Shown here: positions 34,931 through 46,995 of the stretch, piece by piece
How the letters are laid out: the number at the start of each line of letters is the position of its first letter
How positions within the stretch are numbered: the first letter of the stretch is position 1
Assembly (NCBI GenBank): GCA_016271365.2
Contig: CM057454.1
Coordinates: forward strand, 695,345,501-695,409,500
Length of the DNA stretch: 64,000 nucleotides
DNA from: Neoceratodus forsteri
Taxonomy: Eukaryota > Chordata > Ceratodontiformes > Ceratodontidae
Reading direction: 5' to 3'
Program-made: the position numbers and the translations under genes
Notes under the pieces: generated by a model
Told to the model about the DNA's origin: nothing
What the model saw: the letters and a program-made list of their open reading frames with translations, nothing else
Database searches by the model: none

Positions 34931-35410
34931 CGGCATGTACCTTGATTCTTCAGTTTGCGGTTCGGCTTTGAAGAATGCAGACATGTCCCGGTCCACAGAA
35001 GATGACAGCTGCTGACCTTGGATGGTAAGTACAGGGCAAGGGTGGGGTGGTGGATTGCTCAGTGGGAGGGTTGGGATTGGGAGGGGGACAGGGAAGACGA
35101 TGAGGGACCATTTTCTTTTTGCAGGAAAAAAAGACGTTGGGGGACTGTTTTCTTTTTGTTATACTGAAGGGATTACAGGACACTGGGAGTGGGTTCCCCA
35201 GTGTCCCACAGTACTGGGGGCTAGCACCAACACACAGACTGGGCCCCCGCTGTTGGAGTCTAATGCTCAAAAAATTCTGGTAATTCAGGCAGACACTAGG
35301 ACTCAATTCTGGTATTCTGGTATGAAATTTAGTACCCAAAATGTGCCAGAATACGTTAAGATTCGAGCCTGAAAATATTTCCCTACATATAATACAAAAT
35401 GGCAACAGGA
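34931..35410. other. Unassigned sequence, G-rich in part
   Basis: 35020-35100 is G-rich. A small hairpin (GACACTGGG/CCCAGTGTC) lies near 35180-35203. No gene. Confidence 0.45.
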
Positions 35411-35412
35411 CA

Positions 35413-35570
35413 TTTTATGAGCACCATATGCCACTCTAGAGAGTACATTAAAGGAACTCAATGCGCTTCACAGAGGTGTAAGGATACTCGGACTTCAGCC
35501 TCATGCCTCACTCCTTTGGGGCACGAATTAAAGTCCTTTAGTCCACACCGTGTCATGGCTATTGCTAACA
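35413..35570. repeat. Foldback MITE, copy F
   Basis: Outer ends GAGCACCATATGCCA and (reversed) TTAGCAATAGCCATGACA resemble the family ends. The stems pair imperfectly through TAAAGGA..CT.AAT. The core AAGGATACTCGGACTTCAGCC...TCATGCCTCACT is well kept. Confidence 0.55.
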
Positions 35571-37894
35571 TACACCCCACCTATGCTAGTTATCTCCTTC
35601 CTATTTCTAAAAGTTGTAAGCTGTCAACCTCCAAGTAAGAGAACAATTGCTGTTATCATGCTACAGTGATACGATGAAGGACATTTTCAGCCTTTTGCTG
35701 CTCCTTTTCCTTCCCACGTTAGGTCAATCCATCTGATCTAAATTAGAATTCTCAGGATCTGGCACACATTCAAATCAGCAGCTGGCTTGCTTAAAGGAAA
35801 TACTACAAAATTTTACCCAAGGCTGATGAAGCACTTTCTTCTACAAAGTCTGTAACTGAACAAAAGACAATAGAACTGGTGCTGTTGTATACATTAACAA
35901 AGTTATCTAAAACCAGATGTTTCTTAAGGATAATGCCGCTATCATGCAGATTTTTAAACCATACTTCTGAACCTCCTGATTCATAAATCAGGGACATGGC
36001 TTTCAAAAATCTGGGAGGAAGGACTAAAATCAGGGTCATAGCTTAAAAATAATTTCCTTTCCACTCAGGAAGCTGGCAGAATATGGGGCTTAGTGTTAAA
36101 TGCATCTTCTGAAGAACATGTCTGCAACTTCGATGTCTGACATCATTTTGTGCCATAACCCCACTGTTCAGCCATGGACAAACATTTTAGGAAGCACAAA
36201 GGAAAATCCTGAGGCAAAATCAGAACGAGTTGAGAGAGGTTATGTTTTTAAATCACAGAGGATACTACTGCATGGACTAAGGGCTCTCCTTTCATTTACA
36301 CCAGAGTGTGTTTGTCTGGGGACCAGAGCGTAAATGGATAAAACTGATCCTCTACAGAGGAAGAGAAAATGCACAGCAAATCAGATGAGCCTTTTTCCAA
36401 TCAGAATGAGACTGAGAACTCAAGGAATTAGTTTAAAACTGTATTTCTAGATTAGATTATATATCAGGGCAGTAGTCACCGTCAAAGCAATAAACAAAAC
36501 AAAAAATCAGTCGTTCTGTGTTTAAACACTCCCCTCGAAGTGAAAACGTGTGTTACATAAGCGGGGGGGGAAACACAAAGCATTTGTTCAACTGCACATC
36601 ACTGTCTTCAGTTTGCCCTGTTCATTACCTTTCCCATGACTCCCATAGTGCTGTTCTTCGACAATACACAGGCCTACTGCAAGAGAAACAGGGAGTGAAG
36701 GCATAGTTATTTTTAGCCACGTTATTAATTCTAGCCAATCACATCTGGTTGACTGACATTAATTAAAAAATCTCCTGTACCTGGCAAGAAGTCTGACAAA
36801 AACTTACTTCAGCCAACTAGTTGCAGCCCAGTTCTAAGGTTCCTTGTCGCTACAATCCACTTTAATCGGTCACCATTACTTTTAATGCAGGTTAGCACCA
36901 TTTGCACGGATGCAAAGCAGTTTCACAATACAGTAAATTAAAACTCTCCAAAATGTAAACCTTCTGAAATCCGTGAATTTGAAATATTTCACTGTTTGCA
37001 GGAAACTAACTTTTTGCACAGCAGATCCTTTCAGGACAGTCAAGGAGACTACCTGACCGGCCTATGTTACGGAATATGCTTTCCAGTTGCTCTTGCCAAA
37101 AAATATACTGTAGACCAAGTGAAACCAGAAACAACCAGCCTTATTAGGAAACAATTAGACTACCTTCTTTGTCCTTGCCTGGCACTACAAAGTCAGTATT
37201 TTTGACCTCATTGTAGTTAGGTTAAGGGGGAGGAATGGAAGTACAGTAATGTGTGTACTTGCAAATGAAATCGACAGACATTTCACTTAAAGAGCAGCTG
37301 TTGCCTTCAGGAGAACTTTCACAAAACATAATATTTAGACACAGTCTAACTTGTATTTCACATTAGTTCTGTATTTCTCCTCTTCGCTATTTATTACTGA
37401 AGTCATTTTCATGAAAACAGGATCTTTGCTGCTGAAGAGTTCATCTATTCCCATTACTTTCTCCTTACCTGAGGTCACAATGCACTGCTTCTGACATCAC
37501 AGTTACTCCCACGGCAATAGATTGTGATGTCACAACACAGGATTATGATCTGAAGTAGGAAGTAAGCTATACAGGCAGATGAACTCTAAGAGATAAAGAT
37601 GATGTATCCATGCAGATTTCCTTAGTAATAAATACGGAGGAGAAATCTATAAAATACATATGAAATGCAAGCTGAACAGTATCTAATAGTATGTTTTCTG
37701 AAGTCTTTTTAGGTGTCAGCTGCTCTTGAATGAGCTAGACTGCTTCATGCTGATCTGCATATAATACCCATGATGCTTTGCACTTGTGTGCTATGTGTAA
37801 TCTTATATTTCTCTGAAACTTTGCTTTCTTTTACAATGTATTTTCCCAGGATAGCCCAACAAAGATGTAATGTCTGGTTTCCAGTGGAATCCTA
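35571..37894. other. Unassigned, possibly non-repetitive sequence
   Basis: No nameable repeat and no convincing exon. A small hairpin with TGACATCACA/TGTGATGTCA arms lies near 37490-37530. This is one of the less repeat-dense stretches and could be ancestral single-copy DNA. Confidence 0.4.
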
Positions 37895-38045
37895 CATCTA
37901 TATATTTTACCAGCTAGGTGGACTGGAGCACTGGGAGGTAAAGTAACTCACTGAAGGACACATAGTGAATAGCTGGTACTGCTGAGTTTGAACCTGCCAC
38001 CTAGTTCCCAAGCTTGTGCCTAACCACTATACCACACTACCTCCA
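37895..38045 (-). mobile_element. MIR-like SINE
   Basis: Read on the minus strand it begins GGTAGTGTGGTATAGTGGTTAGGC, giving a tRNA-like A box. A B box GGTTCAAACTC follows, then the conserved core CTATGTGTCCTTCAGTGAGTTACTTTACCTCCC, written here in two pieces: CTATGTGTCCTTCAGTG and AGTTACTTTACCTCCC. Order and spacing match MIR-type SINEs, which are transcribed by RNA polymerase III and mobilised by L2. L2 copies with suitable tails are present in the same window. The far 3' L2-related tail is short or eroded. Confidence 0.8.
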
Positions 38046-38130
38046 TAAATGATTGCCTCATGGTAGCACAGAATACAGGATTCTCTGCTTAATCTAATTT
38101 TAGAAAAACAGTTGTGTTCTTAAAAGACAT

Positions 38131-39445
38131 TTATTTATTTATTAGAAAAGTCGGATTTACAACCTTTGAGTCATGGACTCATTTACAAAGGCACCTTGTT
38201 GCCGGGGGGGGGGGTACACAGAGTTACATAGTGTGGTTACAACAGTGAGAACAGTTCAGGTTCAGAACATTAAACATAGAGCACACATAGGTTACATAAT
38301 AAAGTTACTTATAATAGGTTACAGTCAAATACAAGGTACCCAAGGCTTACACTGGGGTACAGCCCTGGACATACCTGGATAATACCTGGAGAGAGTGGAG
38401 GTAGGGATGGGAGTGGGGTGGGAGGGAGGGAGGGTGAGACTGTCAGAGGACATTGTCAAGTCAGGAGGCCTGACAGGAGGATCCCACAGTGGGATTAATT
38501 AGGTGCATCTACAGCAACAAGCGTCAAAGAGATGGTTCCGGAGGGTGATTTTGAAGGGACCAATTTTGGCAATGTCTGTGATGCAGGGTGGGAGGAAGTT
38601 GAACCAAGCAGGGGGTCAATAATGGAAGAACCTCAGGGCTAGCGAGGTCTTGGTTCTGGGTACCAGAAAGGTGGCCTTGACAGAGCTACCGGTGGCAACA
38701 GACGAGGACGCATTCTATAAGGAAGCAGAGACCCCCGGGGGAGAGCCCTAGAAGTAATTTTTTGGTGAGTAGGCAGGTCTGGTAGCGCAGATGCTCCTCA
38801 AAGGTGAGCAGGTTGGTGGTGGAGTAGAGCAGGCAAGTGTGAGTGCGGCTAGGGGCTCCAGTCAGGAGCCTGCAAGCCTTATTGATTGAGCTGGATTTTA
38901 GTCAAGGCGGTATTATCCACTGCAGCATAAATGGGCAAGCCATAGTCCACACTAGCAACAGGACGGAAGAGGTGATGGCCAGCCAGAGAGCAACATGGGG
39001 AGACAATTTCTATGGCGGTATAGTAGGCCTATCAGGAATTTATGGCAGAGGATAGGGCATTGATGTGGGTGTGGAAGGTGAGAGCCGAGTTGAAAGTGAT
39101 GCCTAGATATTTGTAAGTCGCTGCTTTCTGAGACCCGGGCGTGGCCCCAGCGCAGGTGGCCTGGGACACAAGTTTCAGCATAAAGGATGACCAGACACAG
39201 AGAACAGGTGAGTGATCACTAAGTGAGTCGGGAGGGCGTTGATATCCAAGATTTTATGAGAGCGATTCGATAGTATTATGTCTAGGAGGTGCTGAAGCCA
39301 CTTGTCCGGTTGAATCTAGTGGGCTGGGCGATTAACTGGGACATGTCCAGGGCAGCGAAGGAGTCCCTGATATGGGAGGCAGTGGTACCAAGCCAAATGA
39401 CGTTAAGGTCACCTAGGATGAGTTGCTCGGCTTTGTGTGGTAGGC
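38131..39445 (-). mobile_element. Rearranged L2 LINE: endonuclease piece joined to the RT tail
   Basis: The 3' end has the L2 tail (antisense TTTATTTATTTATTA at 38131-38145). Leftward coding shows an endonuclease piece, QLILGDLNVIWLG and AQPTRFNRTS (39420-39290), followed within about 150 bp by the post-catalytic RT segment AATYKYLGITFNSALTFHTH (39125-39060), then VDYGLPIYAA (near 38940) and RTHTCLLYSTTNLLTFEEHL (near 38850-38790). The whole RT palm is missing, so the copy carries an internal deletion of well over a kilobase. Several stops are present. Confidence 0.75.
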
Positions 39446-39501
39446 CGAATCACTTACACTTCATGTTTTTGATTCAAAGGTCTTCAACACAGTGAATTAA
39501 T

Positions 39502-39651
39502 TAAGCAATATGGCATGCCAGAGTGTGTGATACTGTGTAATAATGTCACACCTTGGGTGGCTAAAACACAAGACTGCAGACAGAGTGCATTCAACACCCA
39601 GAAGTGACATTATTACATAATAACTACGTCCCTGGAGTGTCTTATTGCTAT
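39502..39651. repeat. Foldback MITE, copy D
   Basis: The right end, reversed, reads TAGCAATAAGACACTCCAGGG; the left end reads TAAGCAATATGGCATGCCAGAGTG. The inner stems share GTAATAATGTCAC on both sides. The loop (GTGGCTAAAACACAAGACTGC) is a poorly conserved core. Confidence 0.65.
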
Positions 39652-40857
39652 TATACAATGGCTTGTTTATAAACAACAACAAAAAGATTTAAAAGAATGT
39701 TTTAAATATATTTTTTGTAAATTTTTGATATGCAAGTATACCTTTTAAAAAAAAAAAAAAAAAGTACACAACTTCTGATTTCCACACTAGGTGGTGCTGC
39801 TTCTACATGATGCCGATGTCTCAGTCTGCACAGCTCTCACTGTCATGCTAGAGGTATGTACTCTCTTTACAGGCTGTGTGCTGCGTCTTTCTGTCAAGTG
39901 TCCCCCAATACTATTGGAACCCACTGTTCTCTCAGTATATGCAGAGCAGCCATATTTTTGATGCTTTGTACAGCATGGTCGTTCTCAACATTAAACATTG
40001 TGTCTGTTTCTACTTAGTTTAGTGAGTGCTGTTTGGGACTGCGAATGTGCTCTCCAGGATTGCTAGACTGACTGGGGACTGAGAAGCCAATCAGCATGTC
40101 AGTTTCATTTAATTTTTACTTGGCCATTTAACTTTACTTTGCCATTTTATTATTTAAATGTGTGGCCGCTTTTCAGTGCCACTGTGAAGAGTGAAAAGCG
40201 CGGCACTGAACCGCACTTGCAGAATCGCAGTTTGGATCGGAGGGTTGAAAAGACACTGTAAAGGCTTTGTTTTACTTAACAGAGGAACAGAGAGATTAGA
40301 ACAAAAGAAAGTAAGGTCTTACAATGAGGAAAACTGTGTTTCTACATTGTTGTGGCTACGTGGGAAAATTAAACTGTTTTGGCTTTGAGGCGGGTTGATC
40401 AGGAAGGGATTTCTGAAACTGTACTGTCAGATAACATTGTTATCTCTAGGACAGTCTAACCAATCGGGATTGTACATTTATTCATGCCATTGTATAATGC
40501 ACTTTATAAAATAGGCTTCAGAATACTAACAACTTCATTGGTCTAAAGATATCACCTTACCGTTCATTTATTCCCAGGGAATGCACAGTTCATAACTAAC
40601 CAAACAGCACTTATCTAGCAGCAACCTTACTAAAGGAAATTAAAACCTTTTTCATTACAATAAAAACAGTTACATTTTTCAAACTCCATAAGCCATGACA
40701 ACGTACAGGTTTCTTCAACGTAAATACACTTCATGGGTGTATATACAAAGGCAATCACGCCTTGTTACCAAACTCACATATTCTACCTAGTAATGACCTA
40801 ACTACATGAAAATAAAACCTTGTACCATTAAAAACAATACTTTCCCCTTGTTTTAAG
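39652..40857. other. Unassigned sequence
   Basis: An A run of about 17 lies at 39749-39765. A short hairpin near 40420-40455 (AGATAACA/TTATCT) is visible. No gene. Confidence 0.45.
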
Positions 40858-40860
40858 TGA

Positions 40861-41005
40861 AATAACCCACTCTAGGCCATGCGTTTCTTGAAAATTAATG
40901 CACTTCCCAAGTGCACTGAAAGGCACTCGGCCGTCAGCCTTGCGCCTTCCAATTCACCTGGAGTGTGCATTAATTCTTCACAAATGCATGCCCTGTCATG
41001 GGTTA
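40861..41005. repeat. Foldback MITE, copy E
   Basis: Arms 40861-40908 and about 40957-41005 pair through TAACCCA, GGCCATGC/GGGCATGC and GAA.ATTAATGCAC. The loop contains AGTGCACTGAAAGGCACTCGG, an excellent core match. Confidence 0.75.
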
Positions 41006-41330
41006 CTGTTTTAGGTAAAGCACACTAAAGCTGTGTTTACACAGCAATGGCGCTACATTTAAAACACATAACAAGCAGCACTGACCACTTACCACCTCTT
41101 GGTCTGTCCTGTCTACACTGCACCCTCTATGCACTGCCACAATCTGTGCTGTTGAGGCCATGCATCACCAAGAGAGCCAGACATCTGCTGGACAAATGGA
41201 CCGAGTGCTGCAGCGCCAGGTAGTCCACACTGTCATTAAACGCTGTAAACCACTCACTCCACCTGGCACTCTAGCTTATCACAGAATCTTAGGAGCATCT
41301 TAGCGGCTTACTAATTGGTATGTGTCTACA
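41006..41330. other. Unassigned sequence
   Basis: No gene or repeat named. Confidence 0.45.
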
Positions 41331-41387
41331 CAGTCACATTTGCACTGGAGCAACCAAGCCATGGGCTATCCAGTGCAAATGTGACTG
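41331..41387. repeat. Perfect 19-bp-arm hairpin
   Basis: CAGTCACATTTGCACTGGA at 41331-41349 has its exact reverse complement at 41369-41387, with a 19-base loop. It is probably the core of a short foldback element. Confidence 0.8.
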
Positions 41388-42514
41388 CTAAACAGGCTTA
41401 AGGTTCAAACAACATAACAGAATCCCATCATTAGAAATCACTGCCGAGGGGTTGCAGGTTATAATAAACCTAAAACCACTGAAGGTAAAATGAAATTCAT
41501 GATTAAATAGGCAATCAAATCTTACTCCCAATGACTATTCATATCTTGTGTGTCTGAGAAGAAGTTAGATGGATTTTTAACTTTCGTAACTAAGAAGGCA
41601 GGACTGGAATCACTGTTATATCAAACGAAAGCGTAAGGATTCCAATATGCACAGCTGTCAGTCATGGTAATTTCTTGAGTTTTAAAAATACAACTGGTCA
41701 AATCAATTCTGCATTCACAAAACAAACTCAAAGCTACAAATGTTTAGGTACAATAGTTCTGGCCATGAAAATCACTTTGCTGGTACTATGCTGCAGACTA
41801 TCATTTTAGCATCTGCAGGGAATTATTTTCTTTCATTCTTGTCAGTGGTGCCAGATTGAAAGCATCTCCACCATCCACATGACAGGTTTAGCACAGATGG
41901 CCACAGTGCAGGTTTCCTCCCACTGCTCTTCCAAGGACGCTCCACCCTGCCATGAAGGGACCATGGATAACAGGGTAGTTAAGACAGTATGCCCTGTCAG
42001 CCCTTGGCTTACTATGCAAGGCCATCTACAAGGGCACCCGTTCGTGATAACAGCAAAAGATGGCTTTCACAATGTGGATACCTGACAACTGGGAAATGGA
42101 CTGAGATAAACACAACTTCCTTAAAAATCATCAGCTGATGACTTCCAGTCACCACCCACAGTAACTGAGCCACATTCAAACCAGAGAGCTAGAAAATAAA
42201 GGGCTCTGTAACACACTGCTGATCCTCCAGCCACCTAAAAACCCGGAACAGTTTACCAAATCGTTTAAAGAGCCGTCGACAGCTCTTTTATCCTTAACAC
42301 AACTCCCACCAAAGAGCTGCCTGCTCGAGGAGTTAAATTAGGCTGTATTTGAACATTTTTACAAGGTCTCTAAGGTAATATTCACTGAAAGCCGTAGCAA
42401 TAGAGTCCACACAAACAAGCCAAGCGACAGCAAAGCACTGCAGCCCACCCATAACCAAGCAGTTTGATGATGTGAAGTAGGAATAGGACTGCAGGCACAT
42501 AATATATACAGATT
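41388..42514. other. Unassigned, possibly non-repetitive sequence
   Basis: No nameable repeat or exon. A 7-bp hairpin (AAAGAGC/GCTCTTT) lies near 42267-42288. Confidence 0.4.
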
Positions 42515-42675
42515 AAGGATTGGTGAGGGGCTGCCTAAAGATAAGATTTGTACCTTTTTTTGGCCAGTCTACCTATATATGGCTAGTATATTACATTAAT
42601 ATACTTGTCACATATCTACATGGCAGGCAAAGTTACAAATCTCATCTTTATGCAGCCCCCATCCTGGATCCTTAT
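42515..42675. repeat. Foldback MITE of a different family
   Basis: Left arm 42515-42575 (GGGGCTGCCTAAAGATAAGA) and right arm 42608-42675 pair over about 55 bp through AAAGAT.AGATTTGTA, with a 30-base AT-rich loop. It lacks the core and ends of the other palindromes. Confidence 0.7.
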
Positions 42676-43333
42676 TCTAAGTTATTAGGCAACTGCAGCC
42701 CCTTCCCACCTTAACGTCAAACAGCTGATTTGGGGGCAGGGCTGCAATGCTTGGCAGCTGCTTGGCTTGTTTAGAGAAGCTACTAGCATGGTTCTCAAAG
42801 GGAAACATTACCTAAGAGACCTGCAAAGAAATTCAAAACAGCCTAACTCAGCTCTTTGGTGTGAGCTGCGTGCCCCAGTGGTGTGAACTGTTCTCTAAGA
42901 CAATTTTGTGGCCCAGAATTGTTTAAATCCCACTTGATCAGTGTTTTTACTGAAAAGTATCTTAGTGCTTAGGGGATAAATACGGTTGAAATAAGGTTTA
43001 TTAAATTATGATTATGGTATGTTTTACAGATAGTTAATGGTTGCCTTCTGTTTTCTTGATTCATGTACACTATATCTGGTAAAGATAATTCTCTTTCCTG
43101 TAATACTATGTATTTATGATGTAGGACATGTATGTACACTATTGTTGTAAAATTACACGAGCATTTTAATGTTCTGATAACCGGTTTCTAAAAATGTATT
43201 ACAACTGCTCAGTTGTAATTATGCGTTTCAATCGGGTAGTTATAATTGTCCCTCTCTCTCAAGCTTGTGTTGAGTGGCATGAGCAGTAGTCACTAACTGC
43301 CACAGTAATTAAAATGCTCACAAATGATAAAAG
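42676..43333. other. Unassigned sequence
   Basis: No gene or repeat identified. Confidence 0.45.
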
Positions 43334-43348
43334 AAGACATGGATGGGT

Positions 43349-43911
43349 GAGATGGCCCACTGGGCGCATGATAGCACTACCGCCCACACCACTAGTGACA
43401 TGGGTTAGGAAACGAGTCTGGGTCATCGGAGGGCCGGCCAGGAGGAGGTGGGCAGAGTGTTCATGTGGACGCTTTCCACCTCGGGGAGGGAGGGTGCACG
43501 GCTGCCGCTGCTCTACCACTCCCTGGGTGACCACAGGAGGAGGTGCATTTGGCTCCATCGGATCAGGGAGGTGGGGCGTTGGCTTCAGCTGGTGCATGCG
43601 CACACCTCTGCATGTGCAAAGTCCTGTGGGAAGGGAGAACACGGAAAATGCCAGAGCGTGCAGTATACCACTCCTTTGTCCACTACCACCATGGCTGAAC
43701 AGGCCCCTCCCTGGGACACTGAGCCAGAGATCGTGGGGAAGAGGGGTGCCTGGAACCGCACCCTTGTAAGCCAGGGAGGAACACCAGGAAGCAGGTGAGT
43801 CCCGGAAAGGGTGAGTGAGGGTGGTGGGAGCAGGGCAGAGTTGATGGGTACCGTTCCAGGAAGCAGGAAAAAGCATACTAATAAAATACATAAAAAAACC
43901 AAAAAAACACA
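43349..43911 (+). mobile_element. Long tRNA-headed SINE, copy 1
   Basis: A 563-bp GC-rich sequence flanked by 15-bp near-duplications (AAGACATGGATGGGT at 43334-43348, AAGACGTGGGTGGGT at 43912-43926). The head carries an A-box-like TGGCCCACTGGG (43353) and a B-box-like GGGTTAGGAAACG (43402), as in tRNA-derived SINEs. The 3' end is A-rich. It aligns by eye with the 49.26-kb copy through the head, the CCAGGAGGAGG region and a GGGAGCAGGG segment. Long open frames on both strands (for example 43912-43259 minus) come from high GC. I do not recognise it as a named family. Confidence 0.65.
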
Positions 43912-43926
43912 AAGACGTGGGTGGGT

Positions 43927-45289
43927 ATAAATCAGAATTTTACACACACGCAGAGTGTGGGATGCTTGGGGTTTATGTACCATCCCACTCCTCGGGTATG
44001 CGTACAGTTCTGGTTACATCCACCCACCCACGTAGTATTTATTCTTTGTATTATGTCGTTCATTATGAAACCCAGGTCTTCCCAGAAGTTGTGGTCTTTG
44101 CAGTCCCGCGAAATTACCTGGGTAACAATACATGCAGTATACTGGTACAGTTAATATCTGACTACTCAACAGCAAAATTTAAAAAAAATAAATTCTGCAT
44201 AGCAATAAAATGACAGAACAAAAGGTTAAGGATACAAAACAATCCAACACTAGACTTGGAAGCAGATGGTGATAAAAGGCTAAATTTGAATCAAGGGAGT
44301 TACTGTGAATAATACGGACTCATCAGGGGCAATCAGAGAGGGGAAATGAAGTCATTCACACTCAGACAACTATTACCAAAAGAATATAGATGTGACAAAA
44401 TAGCATTTCTGCCACTTATTAGTGTCAGTGATTGCATAAAGATTTCCAAAATAAAACCAACACAAAATCATTGCCTTAGATGTGTGATAAAACATACACA
44501 GTTCTTGGCTGTTCTTCCCTCTGCCACTCAATTATTAACCTTCAGTCTTGCTTATAACTTCAAAAATATTGAACGCCATCCAATTTGCAGACAGAATCCA
44601 AAGAACTCCTAGCATCCTTAGGATGTTCAAGTGTTGTTTTCTTCTGATTAGACAGATTCTTGAGAAATATAAAAATAATTCTTACTGCTCTCCTAGTAAG
44701 ATTATTAAAAATTTCTGTTATATAACAAAGGAAACTCATGTACATACCCAGAGCATAGCAGATTTAGGAGAACTGAGGACTGGGCCATTTCAACAGTACA
44801 GCAGCTTTGGGTGGTGGTGGTGAGGTGGTGGGGAGAGGTTGCGTTAGAGTGTCTACCTGGATGCTTCCTTGCCTGTGGGAGAGGTAGACAGGCTACCTTA
44901 TTACTCGTCTGACCCTGATTCCCACTGAGGCAGACCTAGTGTGGGGCAGCACTGCATGAGATAATGACTGGCTGGGCGCTGGCATGCCATGTTATGTGTG
45001 TGTGTGGTGTATGCATGCACATGCATGAAGCCCTCATTGTCACTGTGGGGGGAACATATCAGCTTAAAGATGACATCTCCATTACTCTTGGGTCCATACC
45101 CCCCCATTGGCTTCACTGGACTGTATCTCCAGGGTAGGGTGGTAAAGAATGGGTGAAGCCAGCAGGTAAGGGGCTGTCAGGTCTGGGAGGTTACTGAAGA
45201 GCTATCACAGGCCACCTACATAGGCTGTATCCTTGACTACATCAGAAGATGCACTCTTTCTCAAAATATCCCAGTCTGAGGATTCTCCC
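43927..45289. other. Unassigned sequence
   Basis: A short (TG)n tract lies near 44996-45006 and a GGT-rich run near 44810-44830. No gene. Confidence 0.45.
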
Positions 45290-46082
45290 CCTTCTCAGGA
45301 GCCGGGCTAGATTGAGATGGAGATGGAGGATCAGATTCTGAAGCAGAAGACTATGCTGCTGAGGGAGCAGGAAGGGTTCTTGAACTTTCTAGACTGAACA
45401 GGTTTGAGAACCGCAGACTATGCATCCACTTCAGTGCCATTAAAATTAACCAATTCCAATATTATAGAGCTTTTAGAGAACTGCCAGGAGCAAAGCAAAT
45501 GCTGGGAACATTAGCTGACAGTTAAGCTAGCTGTGGAGAAGGCTGGGGCAAGGGGTTCCACTGTGAAGGGAGAAACAGTGGGGAACCTAGACAGGACTCC
45601 CCTGGGGATGAGGATAAGGTGTTCAAGAACAATAGATGGGAGGAAGAGTCCAGGGGCAAGGCAGGGTAGACAGAATAGACATAAAGAAGGAAACAAAAGA
45701 TATCAAGGTTATTAGAGAAGGGTGATGGGGAGGGCACTGGGGAATCAACAAAGGTGTGGGCACACGCTGGAGGGTGGTATGCCTCAATACCTACCCCCCC
45801 CAAAAAAAATGCTACAAACACAAGAGACTGGTGCTGTGGATAATGTAAAGTCAAAAATCTTGAGATTTTGTTGCTACCACCCTTGGCGTTTTAACCATCT
45901 TACAAATGCAAGTTATTTAATAAAGTGACACTTTAATTTTTGCACTACAAGTTTGGGTCAGTGACTTTTTGTGGTTAATGAGCAAGTGCTGGTTTATTCT
46001 ACTGGTATGCCTCAATGCCAGGAGTCTGGGTAATAAGATTAGCAAGCTCCAGACTTTGGTGGCAGACTCTGTTATAGAAACT

Positions 46083-46812
46083 TAGGGAAGAGTACACAAT
46101 TGGGGTAGTAACAACAACAAGGAAAGGAACATGGGGTAATCAGATCAGATGACCTAAAGGTCAGCAAGCAATGTGAGAGGCAGTAGGGATGGCTGGGGAT
46201 ACAGGAATGTATAGGAGAGGCATCACCAGTAGAAAGCGGAAGTTGTTATCCCTCTGTACAGACAGTTGGCGAGACCCCATCTGCAGTACCCATCTCCACA
46301 AGGACATAGACAGGATGTGGGCAGTCCACAGGAGGGCAACTAAAATGGTGCATGGTCTGCAACAGAAGTCATACGAGGAGAGACTAAAGGAGCTTAATAT
46401 GTATACCCTTGAGGAAAGGAGGGAGAGGAGGGACATGACAGAAACTTTTAAGTGCTTCAAGGGAATCAACACAGTCCAAGAGGGTAGCATCTTTCAGAAA
46501 GAGAGATGTGCAAGAACAAGGGGACACAATTTGAAGATAGAGGGGGGACGGGCTCAGGGGCAATGCGAGGAATCATTTTTGCACAGAGAGGGTGGTGGAC
46601 GCATGGAACGGCCTTTCTGAGGAGGTCGTGGGGTCAAAAACAGTGGAGGAATTCAAGAATGCATGGGACAGACATAAGGCAATTCTTGTGAGGGATAGGA
46701 AGAAATAGGCTGTTGGTTAACTAGAATCTGCAGCTTATCCAGTAGGTAGGGAAATGGGCAGACTAGGTGGGCCAAGCGGTCCTTATCTGCCGTCAAAGTC
46801 GATGTTTCTATG
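46083..46812 (+). mobile_element. Short 5'-truncated CR1 inserted in the host CR1 endonuclease region
   Basis: About 730 bp containing only the RT C-terminal region ([31 protein letters not shown]) and the 3' UTR with a GTTTCTATG end. Host endonuclease coding stops just before it and resumes just after (NNDEEIVIPG). No clear target duplication was found. Confidence 0.8.
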
Positions 46813-46995
46813 TCAGTGCGAACAATGATGAGGAGATAGTGATCCCAGGTAAACCTTATATAGGCGCGATAGAGGTGGAGGTGGAAGAGTGGCCATCTAC
46901 ATCAGAAAAGGGATCAAGGCAGCAATACTGGGGGGAAGGGAGGTAGAATCACTGTGGGTTCAGCTCAGAGTTGTCAGGTAGGAAGGCTTGCACAG

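Noticed and set aside
43259..43983. Overlapping 217-, 151- and 132-codon frames as novel genes
   Set aside because: They lie on both strands of a GC-rich SINE, overlap each other, and have no motif; they reflect low stop frequency in GC-rich DNA.
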